A DNA stretch of 12,990 bases from Clostridia bacterium. GTDB lineage: Bacteria; Bacillota; Clostridia; Christensenellales; Borkfalkiaceae. The stretch is from NCBI GenBank assembly GCA_017648525.1, contig JAGCIP010000192.1, forward strand, positions 1-12,990. The letters are read 5' to 3'. The notes below the pieces were generated by a model that worked only from the letters and a program-made list of their open reading frames with translations, was not told the DNA's origin and searched no databases. The position numbers and the translations under genes were made by a program. Numbering within the stretch: position 1 is the first letter of the stretch; every line of letters starts with the position of its first letter. Below, piece by piece: positions 1 to 6,890 of this stretch.

Positions 1-100
1 CGGTGCACTTCTCGATGTAACTAAGGAAGCTAAAGAAGTTAAGAAAGCAACCAAGAGAAAGACTAAAAAGGCAGCTGCAGATGAAGCAGCAGCTAACTAA
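1..100 (+). CDS. rplX: 50S ribosomal protein L24, C-terminal end (partial)
   Basis: An open frame (codons from base 2) runs in from the left edge and stops at TAA 98-100. It encodes 32 residues beginning GALLDVTKEAKEVKK and ending in a Lys/Ala-rich tail (KRKTKKAAADEAAAN). The place directly before rplE is that of rplX in the spc operon, and the GALLD stretch resembles the usual L24 ending (GEVLD-like). L24 is an assembly-initiator protein that binds the 5' end of 23S rRNA. The roughly 27-residue basic/Ala-rich extension beyond that point is longer than in most L24 proteins. Identification rests on gene order and a short motif only, because the KOW-containing body lies outside the window. Confidence 0.72.
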   Translation, partial: GALLDVTKEAKEVKKATKRKTKKAAADEAAAN

Positions 101-117
101 TGTGGAGGTAAACGGAA

Positions 118-669
118 ATGGCAGAAGCAAACAGAGTAAAAGCGTTGTACAACCAAACGGTTATCCCCGCAATGGTAAAGAAGTTCAACTATAAGAACGT
201 AAACCAAGTTCCCAAACTCGTAAAAATTACGATTAACTCCGGACTTGGTGACGTGAAAGACAATTCAAAGAGCATCCAACTTGCACAAAAGGAACTCGAA
301 TTGATTTCAGGTCAAAAGCCCGTATTAACGGCAGCTAAAAAATCAGTTGCAAACTTCAAAATCAGAGAAGGACAAAGCGTAGGTATGAAAGTTACCCTTC
401 GCGGAACGAGAATGTATGAATTCTTCGATAAGTTCATCTCTATTGCACTTCCCAGAGTTAGAGACTTCCGCGGTGTATCTAAGAAGTCGTTCGACGGTAG
501 AGGAAACTACTCGTTGGGCGTAAAAGAACAATTAGTATTCCCCGAAATTTCTTACGACCAAGTAGAAAAGGTAAGAGGATTTGACATCTGTATTACCACG
601 ACGGCTAATACCGACGAAGAAGCAAGAGAATTGCTTGCATTACTCGGCTTACCCTTCGAAAATAAGTAA
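118..669 (+). CDS. rplE: 50S ribosomal protein L5
   Basis: L5 sits in the central protuberance of the large subunit, binds 5S rRNA and contacts S13 across the subunit bridge. The 183-residue product has the usual family length (about 180). It shows the expected N-terminal VPKLVKITINSGLGD block (about residues 31-45), the KKSVANFKIREG block (about 74-85), the GMKVTLRG stretch and the RVRDFRG motif (about 113-119). It ends with the typical ITTTANTDEEARELL helix. The ATG at 118 is preceded by GGAGG at 104-108 with a 9-base spacer. It follows rplX by 17 bases and precedes rpsN by 18, the standard spc order. Nothing unusual is seen. Confidence 0.97.
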   Translation: MAEANRVKALYNQTVIPAMVKKFNYKNVNQVPKLVKITINSGLGDVKDNSKSIQLAQKELELISGQKPVLTAAKKSVANFKIREGQSVGMKVTLRGTRMYEFFDKFISIALPRVRDFRGVSKKSFDGRGNYSLGVKEQLVFPEISYDQVEKVRGFDICITTTANTDEEARELLALLGLPFENK

Positions 670-687
670 GGTTAAAGGAGTTAAAAA

Positions 688-873
688 ATGGCTAAGAAAG
701 CAATGATAAACAAGCAGCAAAAGCCTGCAAAATTTTCCACTAGAGCCTATACGAGATGCAGTATCTGCGGTCGTCCGCACGCTGTTCTCCGTAAATACGG
801 CATTTGCCGTATCTGTTTCAGAAATTTGGCATACAAAGGTCAAATTCCTGGGGTTAAGAAGGCAAGTTGGTAA
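688..873 (+). CDS. rpsN: 30S ribosomal protein S14, zinc-binding (type Z)
   Basis: S14 is a small-subunit head protein needed for 30S assembly. The 61-residue length and the two CxxC pairs (C24/C27 and C40/C43, within CSIC and CRIC) identify the short zinc-ribbon form, common in Gram-positive bacteria, rather than the roughly 100-residue zinc-free form. The C-terminal LAYKGQIPGVKKASW is the typical ending. The ATG at 688 follows AAAGGAG at 675-681. The stop codon (871-873) runs into the SD of rpsH, so the two are probably translationally linked. Zinc-dependent S14 is often paired elsewhere in the genome with a zinc-free paralogue; that cannot be seen here. Confidence 0.97.
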   Translation: MAKKAMINKQQKPAKFSTRAYTRCSICGRPHAVLRKYGICRICFRNLAYKGQIPGVKKASW

Positions 874-887
874 AGGAGGACAGTAAA

Positions 888-1274
888 ATGACAGACGTTA
901 TAGCAGATATGCTTACCAGAATAAGAAACGCTCTTATGGCTAAGCACGAAACTGTTGAAATCCCTGCATCTAACACCAAGAAAGCAATCGCTGATATTCT
1001 TCTTAAAGAAGGTTATATTTCAGGTGTTGAAATCATTGAAGGTGTGCAAGGAACTATAAAAATTACCCTTAAATACGACGGTAACAATAAAGTTATTACC
1101 GGACTTAAGAGAGTAAGTAAGCCTGGTCTTAGAGTATACGTAGGTACTGACGAAGTTCCACAAGTGCTCGGCGGACTTGGAATTGCAATTCTTTCTACTT
1201 CAAAGGGTATCATGACTGGTAAAGACGCTAAAAAGGCTCATCAAGGTGGCGAAGTTCTCGCTTACGTTTGGTAG
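888..1274 (+). CDS. rpsH: 30S ribosomal protein S8
   Basis: S8 binds the central domain of 16S rRNA early in assembly, and in E. coli it represses its own spc operon. The 128-residue product begins MTDVIADMLTRIRNA, the signature S8 start, and ends with the conserved STSKGIMTGKDAKKAHQGGEVLAYVW-type block. A longer frame opens at TTG 867 but overlaps the end of rpsN. The ATG at 888 is chosen because AAAGGAGG lies at 872-879 and because the protein then aligns with the family N-terminus. The stop TAG at 1272-1274 overlaps the AGGAGG SD of rplF. Confidence 0.97.
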   Translation: MTDVIADMLTRIRNALMAKHETVEIPASNTKKAIADILLKEGYISGVEIIEGVQGTIKITLKYDGNNKVITGLKRVSKPGLRVYVGTDEVPQVLGGLGIAILSTSKGIMTGKDAKKAHQGGEVLAYVW

Positions 1275-1287
1275 GAGGTATTAAATT

Positions 1288-1833
1288 ATGTCAAGAATAG
1301 GAAATGCTATCATCAATATCCCTGCTGGTGTAACCGTTGACGCTAAGGACAACGTTCTTACCGTAAAAGGACCTAAAGGAACTTTAACTCAAGCTTATGA
1401 CCCCATCATTACCCCGAATATCGAAGGTAACGTAATCAGATTTACTAGAGCAAACGAACTCGGTACAACCAAAGCAAAACACGGTTTATATAGAGCTCTT
1501 TGCGCAAATATGATTAAAGGTGTAACCGAAGGCTTTAAGAAAACTCTTATTGTAAACGGTGTAGGTTGGAAGGTTGCAAAACAAGGCAAGAAAATTGTTA
1601 TGAACGTAGGCTTCAGCCATCCTGTAGAAATGGAAGAAATCGACGGAATAGCACTTGATTGTCCTTCACAAACCGAAATCACCGTTGCAGGTATTGACAA
1701 AGAAAAAGTTGGTCAATTCGCAGCAATGATTAGAGGAGTTAGAGAACCTGAACCCTATCACGGATATGGTATCCGTTATAGTGACGAAGTTATCGACCGT
1801 AAGGTTGGTAAAGCGGCTGGCGGTAAAGGCTAA
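1288..1833 (+). CDS. rplF: 50S ribosomal protein L6
   Basis: L6 binds 23S rRNA near the factor-binding site at the base of the L7/L12 stalk. The 181-residue product has the usual length and starts MSRIGNAIINIPAGV. It carries the two tandem L6 repeats, with KGPKGTL near residue 28 and the C-terminal IRGVREPEPYHGYGIRYSDE signature at about 149-168. It ends Gly/Lys-rich. The ATG at 1288 has AGGAGG at 1273-1278, overlapping the rpsH stop. The gene ends with tandem stops TAA TAA. It is followed by a 97-base gap holding GC-rich inverted repeats, the first break in the tight packing of this operon. Confidence 0.97.
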   Translation: MSRIGNAIINIPAGVTVDAKDNVLTVKGPKGTLTQAYDPIITPNIEGNVIRFTRANELGTTKAKHGLYRALCANMIKGVTEGFKKTLIVNGVGWKVAKQGKKIVMNVGFSHPVEMEEIDGIALDCPSQTEITVAGIDKEKVGQFAAMIRGVREPEPYHGYGIRYSDEVIDRKVGKAAGGKG

Positions 1834-1852
1834 TAAGTTTAAAAGGCTTTTA

Positions 1853-1903
1853 GTGGGCGCGCTTAAAGTTTTAGCGCGTCTGCCGAGTGCGCTTAAATGC
1901 GCG
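1853..1903 (+). promoter_or_regulatory. tandem GC-rich hairpins in the rplF-rplR gap
   Basis: Hairpin 1 pairs 1853-1863 with 1873-1883. It gives 11 pairs including three G-U wobbles, with a core of GCGCGCT against AGCGCGT and a 9-base loop TAAAGTTTT. Hairpin 2 pairs GCGC at 1889-1892 with GCGC at 1899-1902 around the loop TTAAAT. The 9-mer GCGCTTAAA occurs twice, at 1859-1867 and 1889-1897. CGCGC at 1858-1862 could also pair with GCGCG at 1899-1903, so two mutually exclusive folds are possible. No T-run follows, so this is not an intrinsic terminator. It ends 14 bases before the rplR SD. A role in r-protein feedback, RNA processing or mRNA stability is inference. Confidence 0.45.
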
Positions 1904-1930
1904 AAAAGTTATTAAATAGGAGTAAAAACT

Positions 1931-2299
1931 ATGATTACTAAAATCAATAAAAACAAAGACAGATTAAAAAGACATAAGAGAGTTAGAGGTAAAATTAAAG
2001 GCACGGCTGAAATGCCCAGACTTTCAGTTTACAGAAGTTTAACTCACATTTATGCACAACTTATAGACGACGTTAAAGGTAACACCTTGGTTACGGCGTC
2101 AACGCTCGATAAAGAACTTAAAGGAACTTTTGAAGGCAAAGACAGAAAAGCGCAGGCGTTCGCTGTTGGTGAACTTCTCGCAAAGAAGGCAAAGTCAAAG
2201 AAGATTTCTACCGTTGTATTCGACAGAGGCGGATATCTTTATACCGGTCGTGTTGCTAGTTTAGCAGACGGCGCTAGAAAGGGTGGCTTGGAATTCTAA
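1931..2299 (+). CDS. rplR: 50S ribosomal protein L18
   Basis: L18 binds 5S rRNA and, with L5, docks it into the large subunit. The 122-residue product has the basic N-terminus (KNKDRLKRHKRVRGK, about residues 7-21), then PRLSVYRSLTHIYAQLIDD, the VVFDRGGYLYTGRV block near residues 97-110, and the family ending LADGARKGGLEF. These place it firmly in L18. The ATG at 1931 has AGGAG at 1918-1922. It is the first gene after the structured 97-base gap following rplF. It precedes rpsE by 21 bases. Confidence 0.97.
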   Translation: MITKINKNKDRLKRHKRVRGKIKGTAEMPRLSVYRSLTHIYAQLIDDVKGNTLVTASTLDKELKGTFEGKDRKAQAFAVGELLAKKAKSKKISTVVFDRGGYLYTGRVASLADGARKGGLEF

Positions 2300-2320
2300 A
2301 AAATCAAGGAGATAACAAAA

Positions 2321-2842
2321 ATGGCAAGAGATAATAACAGAGCGCCCAGAAAGGCGGAAGAAAATGACGGCTTAGTTAAAAAGCTTATCTGTGTAAATCG
2401 TGTTACCAAGACGGTTAAGGGTGGTAGAAACATGAGATTCGCCGCTCTCGTAGTTGTAGGCGACGGCGCAGGCAAAGTTGGTTGCGCAATGGGTAAAGCA
2501 AAAGAAGTTCCCGAAGCAATCGATAAAGCAACGCTTAGAGCAAAAAAGAACATGTTCCCCGTATCACTTTTAGGAACGAGTATTCCCCACGAAGTGTTGG
2601 GTAAATTCGGTAGAGGTTCAGTTCTTATGATGCCGGCTGCAGAAGGTACCGGTGTTATAGCAGGTGGTCCTGTTCGTGCGGTTATGGAAGCAGTTGGTAT
2701 TACCAACATTAGAACCAAATCACACGGCACTAACAATCCTATTAACTGTGTAAAAGCAGCACTTGCAGGATTGAAAGAATTAAGGACTGCAGAACAAATA
2801 GCAGCAATTCGCGGTAAATCCGTGGAAGAAATCAACGGTTAA
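2321..2842 (+). CDS. rpsE: 30S ribosomal protein S5
   Basis: S5 lies at the mRNA entry side of the small subunit and contributes to decoding fidelity and mRNA unwinding. The 173-residue product has the N-terminal double-stranded-RNA-binding-like domain (VNRVTKTVKGGRNMRFAAL, about residues 26-44, then VVVGDGAGKVG). The C-terminal domain carries MMPAAEGTGVIAGGPVRAV (about 105-123) and the IRTKSHGTNNPIN segment. The ATG at 2321 has AAGGAG at 2306-2311. The stop at 2840-2842 overlaps the SD of rpmD. A 179-codon open frame on the opposite strand (2835-2296) is a shadow of this gene and has no recognisable content. Confidence 0.97.
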   Translation: MARDNNRAPRKAEENDGLVKKLICVNRVTKTVKGGRNMRFAALVVVGDGAGKVGCAMGKAKEVPEAIDKATLRAKKNMFPVSLLGTSIPHEVLGKFGRGSVLMMPAAEGTGVIAGGPVRAVMEAVGITNIRTKSHGTNNPINCVKAALAGLKELRTAEQIAAIRGKSVEEING

Positions 2843-2855
2843 GGAGGGTACTTTT

Positions 2856-3059
2856 ATGGCAAAGGCAAAAAAAGCTGAAACCGGCAAAATAAAAGTTACG
2901 CTTGTTAAGAGCACGATAGCAGTATTGCCGCAACACAAGAAAATCGTAGCGGCTTTGGGACTTAAAAAGATTCGTTCTTTCCGTATTCATGATGAAAACC
3001 CCTGCATTCTCGGTATGATTGCAAAGGTTAGCTATCTCGTGAAAGTAGAAAAAATTTAA
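2856..3059 (+). CDS. rpmD: 50S ribosomal protein L30
   Basis: L30 is a small, single-domain large-subunit protein. The 67-residue product has a short Lys/Ala-rich N-terminal lead, then the diagnostic core KIKVTLVKSTIAVLPQHKK and LGLKKIRSFRIHDENP. It finishes with the GMIAKVSYLVKVEKI strand-helix-strand ending. Length is slightly above the usual 58-60 because of the basic N-terminal stretch. The ATG at 2856 has AAGGAGG at 2841-2847, which overlaps the rpsE stop. The position between rpsE and rplO is standard. Confidence 0.96.
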   Translation: MAKAKKAETGKIKVTLVKSTIAVLPQHKKIVAALGLKKIRSFRIHDENPCILGMIAKVSYLVKVEKI

Positions 3060-3092
3060 GTTCGCTATTAACAAATATCAAGGAGTAATAAA

Positions 3093-3539
3093 ATGAGATT
3101 AGGAGAATTAAGTCCCGCAGTAGGTGCAACGACTTCTAAAAAGAGACTCGGTAGAGGTATCGGTTCAGGTCTTGGCAAAACCAGCGGTAAGGGACATAAA
3201 GGTCAATGGGCAAGAAGCGGTGGCGGTGTTCGTCCCGGATTTGAAGGCGGTCAAATGCCTTTAATCAGAAGAATTCCGAAACGTGGCTTCAACAACCATT
3301 TTAGAAAAGTTTACAGCGTTGTAAATCTTTCAGTTCTTGAAGGATTTGAAGCTAACTCCGTAGTGGATATGGAAGTACTTAACGAAAAAGGACTTATCAA
3401 AATCGTTAAGGGTAGCGTAGGTTTGAAAGTTTTGGGTAACGGAACTTTGACCAAAGCATTAACGGTTAAAGCAGCAGGCTTTTCTGCGTCTGCAAAAGAA
3501 GCTATTGAAAAGGTCGGCGGTACTGCAGAACAAATTTAA
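3093..3539 (+). CDS. rplO: 50S ribosomal protein L15
   Basis: L15 is a late-assembly large-subunit protein with a long, extended Gly-rich N-terminus threaded into 23S rRNA. The 148-residue product shows this well: RLGRGIGSGLGKTSGKGHKGQ (about residues 18-38), GGGVRPGFEGGQMPL and RRIPKRGFNN. A globular C-terminal domain follows, with the VKVLGNGTLTKALTVKAAGFS-like block. Length matches the family. The ATG at 3093 has AAGGAG at 3080-3085. secY follows 23 bases after the stop, the usual pairing of rplO with the translocon gene. Confidence 0.97.
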   Translation: MRLGELSPAVGATTSKKRLGRGIGSGLGKTSGKGHKGQWARSGGGVRPGFEGGQMPLIRRIPKRGFNNHFRKVYSVVNLSVLEGFEANSVVDMEVLNEKGLIKIVKGSVGLKVLGNGTLTKALTVKAAGFSASAKEAIEKVGGTAEQI

Positions 3540-3562
3540 CCCACTAATATAGGGAGGGCAAA

Positions 3563-4855
3563 ATGTTTCAAACAATAGTAAATGCGTTTAAAATTAAAGA
3601 CGTAAGAAGAAAAATTCTAATTACGATTGCGCTTATTTTCGTTTACAGATTGGGTTGTTATATCCCAGTTCCGGGCGTAACGGCGTTTGACGGATTAAAT
3701 GAATTCACTTTCTTACAACTTATGAGTGCCGTATCCGGTGGCGCACTACAAAGTGGTACGTTCTTTGCAATGGGTATAGGCCCGTATATTAACGCATCAA
3801 TTATTATTCAACTTTTAACCGTGGGTATTCCCGCGCTTGAAAGATTGAGCAAACAAGGCGAGGAAGGAAGAAGAAAGATTAACGCTTATACGAGAATCTT
3901 AACCTTAATCCTTGCAATAGCACAAGCAATAGGTATTTTAGTTGCGTTTAATTCAGGTGCAGGCGTTAACCTTAACGCATTATTCGGTGATGAAGGCTTT
4001 GGCAGATTCTTGAGTTTTGCGTTCTTGGTAATAGTTTACACGGCTGGTGCAACGCTTACCATGTGGTTGGGCGAAAGAATTACCGATTACGGTGTATCAA
4101 ACGGTATTTCGCTTTTAATCTTCGCGGGTATTTTATCTACCGCAGGTTCTGCTATATTAGGTCTTCTTGGACAATTAGGAAATCCTGATTTAGCAATGAA
4201 CGCTACTTGGACGCTTATTGGTTTCGTTGTTGCAGCAATTGTTATTTTTGGTGCAATCGTTGCAGTAAACGCAGCGGAAAGAAAAATTCCCGTTCAATAT
4301 GCAAAGCAAGTTAAAGGCAGAAAGATGTATGGTGGTCAATCTACCCACATCCCGATTAAAGTTAACGCATCAGGCGTTATGCCGTTAATTTTCTCGTTCG
4401 CTATCTTAAGTTTCCCCGACTTGATTATGAACTTGTTCGGTGTGAAAGAAAACTGGTGGACGCAAAACGTTGGTACAGGAACTTGGATTTACACGGTTAT
4501 ACTTTGCGTATTGATTTTATTCTTTTCGTACTTCTATAACCAAATGCAATTCAATCCAGACGACATCAGCAAGAGCATACAAGGAAACGGCGGTTTTATT
4601 CCGGGAACTAGACCTGGTAAACCTACTGCAGACTATTTAAGAAGAGTATCTAACAGAATTACCTTGTTCGGAGCAATCTTCTTGGCTGCACTTGCACTTA
4701 TACCTTCGTTGGTATTCAAGGCAATCGGTGGTGACAGTTTAGTTAACGTATTTAGTGCGACTGGTTTATTGATTATCGTTTCGGTAGCGCTTGAATTTGA
4801 ACAAGCATTACAATCACAAATAATGATGAAAAACTACAAAGGTTTCTTGAAATAA
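3563..4855 (+). CDS. secY: preprotein translocase channel subunit SecY
   Basis: SecY forms the protein-conducting channel of the Sec translocon in the cytoplasmic membrane, with SecE and SecG and driven by SecA or the ribosome. The 430 residues have the family length and ten hydrophobic segments, the first at about 17-36 and the last at about 395-412. Signature blocks are GIGPYINASIIIQLL (71-85, pore/plug region), WLGERITDYGVSNGISLL (168-185), RKIPVQYAKQ (240-249), and NPDDISKSIQGNGGFIPG followed by RPGKPTADYL (331-359). The last marks the C5 loop used by SecA and ribosomes. The ATG at 3563 follows a GGAGGG site at about 3552-3557. adk begins 9 bases after the stop. Confidence 0.97.
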   Translation: MFQTIVNAFKIKDVRRKILITIALIFVYRLGCYIPVPGVTAFDGLNEFTFLQLMSAVSGGALQSGTFFAMGIGPYINASIIIQLLTVGIPALERLSKQGEEGRRKINAYTRILTLILAIAQAIGILVAFNSGAGVNLNALFGDEGFGRFLSFAFLVIVYTAGATLTMWLGERITDYGVSNGISLLIFAGILSTAGSAILGLLGQLGNPDLAMNATWTLIGFVVAAIVIFGAIVAVNAAERKIPVQYAKQVKGRKMYGGQSTHIPIKVNASGVMPLIFSFAILSFPDLIMNLFGVKENWWTQNVGTGTWIYTVILCVLILFFSYFYNQMQFNPDDISKSIQGNGGFIPGTRPGKPTADYLRRVSNRITLFGAIFLAALALIPSLVFKAIGGDSLVNVFSATGLLIIVSVALEFEQALQSQIMMKNYKGFLK

Positions 4856-4864
4856 TTTACTACA

Positions 4865-5485
4865 ATGAAATTGATTTTACTTGGAGCACCCGGTAGTGGG
4901 AAAGGAACGCAAGCGGCGTATATTTCTGAGAAATATAATTTACCGCACGTTTCAACGGGTGACATATTTAGACAAAACATAAAAGACCAAACTCCGCTCG
5001 GTGTTAAAGTTAAACAAATTATGGATAGTGGTAATTTTTGTCCAGACGACGTAACCGTTCAATTGGTAGAAGACCGCTTGCAACAAAGCGATTGTAAAAA
5101 CGGTTATCTTTTAGACGGATTTCCACGTAACTTATTTCAAGCTCGAGAGCTGGATAAATTTTCCGCTCCTGACGTGGTAATTGAACTTGACGTTGACTTA
5201 TCAAAAATTGAACATAGAATCACGGGGAGAAGGAGTTGCCCTAAATGCGGAAATTCCTTCCACGTGGATTTTATAGGAGATATTAAGATATGTCCAGATT
5301 GCGGAGAAACGCTTATAATTAGAAAAGACGATACTCCGGAAACAGTTAAAGAAAGATTATCAATTTACAGCAAACAAACGGCTCCGTTGATTGATTATTA
5401 TAAACAACAAAATAAACTTGTTGTTATTGATGGTAATAATCCTGTTGACGAAGTGTTCAAACAAATCGTAAAGGTTTTAGGTTAA
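4865..5485 (+). CDS. adk: adenylate kinase, zinc-LID type
   Basis: Adenylate kinase interconverts ATP + AMP and 2 ADP in the cytoplasm. Visible are the P-loop GAPGSGKGT (residues 7-15), the AMP-site DGFPR (84-88) and the LID domain with a four-Cys zinc site (C125, C128, C143, C146 in CPKC and CPDC), then the DDTPETVKERL segment. The 206-residue length is a little under the usual 214-217, mainly from a compact LID between the two Cys pairs. The start at 4865 is the natural N-terminus (MKLILLGAPG), yet the 9 bases after the secY stop hold no SD. Translation probably depends on ribosomes finishing secY. The stop codon shares a base with the map start. Confidence 0.96.
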   Translation: MKLILLGAPGSGKGTQAAYISEKYNLPHVSTGDIFRQNIKDQTPLGVKVKQIMDSGNFCPDDVTVQLVEDRLQQSDCKNGYLLDGFPRNLFQARELDKFSAPDVVIELDVDLSKIEHRITGRRSCPKCGNSFHVDFIGDIKICPDCGETLIIRKDDTPETVKERLSIYSKQTAPLIDYYKQQNKLVVIDGNNPVDEVFKQIVKVLG

Positions 5486-6231
5486 TGATAACTATTAAGA
5501 CTGACGCAGAAATTGCATTGATGCGTGAAAGTGGGCGAATAACAAAAGAAGTGCTTGACTTACTAGGCAGTAAAATCAAGGTAGGAATGACTACTAAGGA
5601 TTTAGATAAAATCGCCTATGATTACATAACTTCTTGCGGTGCTAGTCCTTCATTTTTAGGCTATTCCGGTTATCCTGCATCTATATGCGTATCTATTGAC
5701 GATATGGTTGTACACGGAATCCCATCCGACGACGACTATATAAAAGATGGTCAAATAGTGAGCGTGGACGTAGGTGTTGAATTTAACGGTTGGCAGGGCG
5801 ACGCAACAAGAACTTTTATGGTAGGTAACGTTTCAGAAGAGAAACGTAAACTTGTAAAGGTTACCGAAGAATGTTTTTTCAATGCAGTCAAGAACTTGCG
5901 AGATGGAACTCCATTAGGAGATATAGGCTATTACGTTCAAAGCCACGCCGAAGCAAACGGGTTTTCGGTTGTTAGGGCGTTGGTGGGGCACGGAATAGGA
6001 AAGGATATGCACGAAGACCCAAGCGTTCCTAATTATGGAAAAAAGGGGACGGGTATCCGCCTAAAAAAAGGAATGGCGTTAGCAATAGAACCTATGATTA
6101 ACGAAGGTGTTTACCAAGTAGACTTTATGTCTGACGGCTGGGGAGTACGCACACGTGACCGTAAACCGTCGGCACACTACGAGAATACTGTGGTAATAAC
6201 CGACAACGGCGTTGAAATATTAACGTTATAA
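5485..6231 (+). CDS. map: methionine aminopeptidase, type I
   Basis: This enzyme removes the initiator methionine from nascent proteins after deformylation. The 248-residue length and pita-bread fold motifs indicate type Ia without an N-terminal zinc domain. The five metal ligands are all present: D95 (SVDVGV), D106 (GDATRTF), H169 (GHGIGKDMHEDP), E202 (AIEPMI) and E233 (HYENTV). The conserved substrate-site H77 (VVHGIP) is also there. The ATG overlaps the adk stop by one base (TAATG), and the map stop overlaps the next start in the same way. Only weak purine upstream sequence is present (AAAGG near 5470), so coupled re-initiation is likely. Confidence 0.97.
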   Translation: MITIKTDAEIALMRESGRITKEVLDLLGSKIKVGMTTKDLDKIAYDYITSCGASPSFLGYSGYPASICVSIDDMVVHGIPSDDDYIKDGQIVSVDVGVEFNGWQGDATRTFMVGNVSEEKRKLVKVTEECFFNAVKNLRDGTPLGDIGYYVQSHAEANGFSVVRALVGHGIGKDMHEDPSVPNYGKKGTGIRLKKGMALAIEPMINEGVYQVDFMSDGWGVRTRDRKPSAHYENTVVITDNGVEILTL

Positions 6232-6518
6232 TGTCAATGAGTAGTTTGTTAAACCCCGGTGATTTAGTGATAAGCACAGCCGGGCGAGATAAAGGAAGAA
6301 TATTTTTAGTAACCGAAATCGATAATAAGTTTGTCTTTATAATCGATGGAAAGTTAAGAAAAGTAGGAAAACCTAAAAAGAAAAATAAAAAACATCTTAA
6401 AAAGGTTTTAACCGGCGGGTTAATATACTTGTCGGAAAGAATACAAAAGGGTGAGTGCGTGGGCAATGAACGAATTTGCCGGGCAATAAAAACCCAAACA
6501 AAAAAACAGGAGGATTAA
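6231..6518 (+). CDS. KOW-domain RNA-binding protein (L14e-like), between map and infA
   Basis: This is a 95-residue basic protein. Its N-terminal part (about residues 8-34, PGDLVISTAGRDKGRIFLVTEID) is a KOW motif, the small beta-barrel RNA-binding unit found in L24, NusG and eukaryotic/archaeal L14e. A very Lys-rich stretch follows at about 45-58. A gene of this kind between map and infA is a recurring arrangement in Clostridia-type genomes, usually annotated only as a KOW-domain or L14e-like protein. The exact function is not established. Context suggests ribosome or translation-related RNA binding. The start shares a base with the map stop (TAATG). No SD is visible, and a second in-frame ATG lies two codons later. 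Confidence 0.88.
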   Translation: MSMSSLLNPGDLVISTAGRDKGRIFLVTEIDNKFVFIIDGKLRKVGKPKKKNKKHLKKVLTGGLIYLSERIQKGECVGNERICRAIKTQTKKQED

Positions 6519-6522
6519 GTTT

Positions 6523-6744
6523 GTGTCAAAGGACGACGTAATAGAAACCGAAGGCGTGATAGTAGAAGCGTTACCGAACGCAACGTTCACGGTAAAATTA
6601 TCAAACGGTCACGTAATTACGGCTTATATTTCGGGAAAACTTCGCATGCATTATATAAAAATTATTCCCGGCGATAGTGTAAAACTAGAGATGAGCCCGT
6701 ACGATTTAACCAAAGGCAGAATAATTTGGCGAAGCAAAAACTAA
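6523..6744 (+). CDS. infA: translation initiation factor IF-1
   Basis: IF-1 occupies the A site of the 30S subunit during initiation and helps IF-2 and IF-3. The 73 residues form the S1-like OB fold: VIETEGVIVEALPNATFTV, then LSNGHVITAYISGKLRMHYI, PGDSVKLEMSPYDL and TKGRIIWRSKN. All are family hallmarks and the length is typical. The start is GTG at 6523, chosen because AGGAGG stands at 6508-6513 with a 9-base spacer and no upstream ATG is available. This strong SD contrasts with the three genes before it. The gene follows the KOW-protein stop by 4 bases and precedes rpmJ by 29. Confidence 0.97.
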   Translation: MSKDDVIETEGVIVEALPNATFTVKLSNGHVITAYISGKLRMHYIKIIPGDSVKLEMSPYDLTKGRIIWRSKN

Positions 6745-6773
6745 CATAAACGAATTCCAAAGGAGAGATTAAA

Positions 6774-6890
6774 ATGAAAGTAAGACCTTCAGTAAAGCCC
6801 ATGTGCGACAAATGTAAAGTAATTAAAAGAAACGGAAAAGTAATGGTAATTTGTTCAAAGAACAAGAGCCACAAGCAAAGACAGGGTTAA
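6774..6890 (+). CDS. rpmJ: 50S ribosomal protein L36, zinc-binding
   Basis: L36 is the smallest large-subunit protein, a zinc ribbon buried in 23S rRNA. The frame encodes 38 residues: it starts MKVRPSVKPMCDKCK and ends SHKQRQG. The zinc ligands C11, C14 and C27 are present, and His is at position 33. In the usual 37-residue protein the last ligand is His32, so there is one extra residue between C27 and the His (SKNKSH in place of a five-residue ENPKH-type turn). The ATG at 6774 is preceded by AAAGGAGA near 6759-6766. The infA-rpmJ-rpsM order is standard. A 149-base gap follows, the longest in the window. Confidence 0.95.
   Translation: MKVRPSVKPMCDKCKVIKRNGKVMVICSKNKSHKQRQG

Noticed and set aside
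867..887. Longer rpsH starting at TTG 867
   Set aside because: It overlaps the end of rpsN and reads through the SD; the family N-terminus MTDVIADML starts at 888.
1853..1903. rplF-rplR hairpins as an intrinsic terminator
   Set aside because: No T-run follows either stem, and termination here would cut off the rest of an essential operon.
2296..2835. 179-codon minus-strand frame
   Set aside because: It lies entirely opposite rpsE, resembles no protein, and has no SD of its own; it is a shadow of biased codon use.
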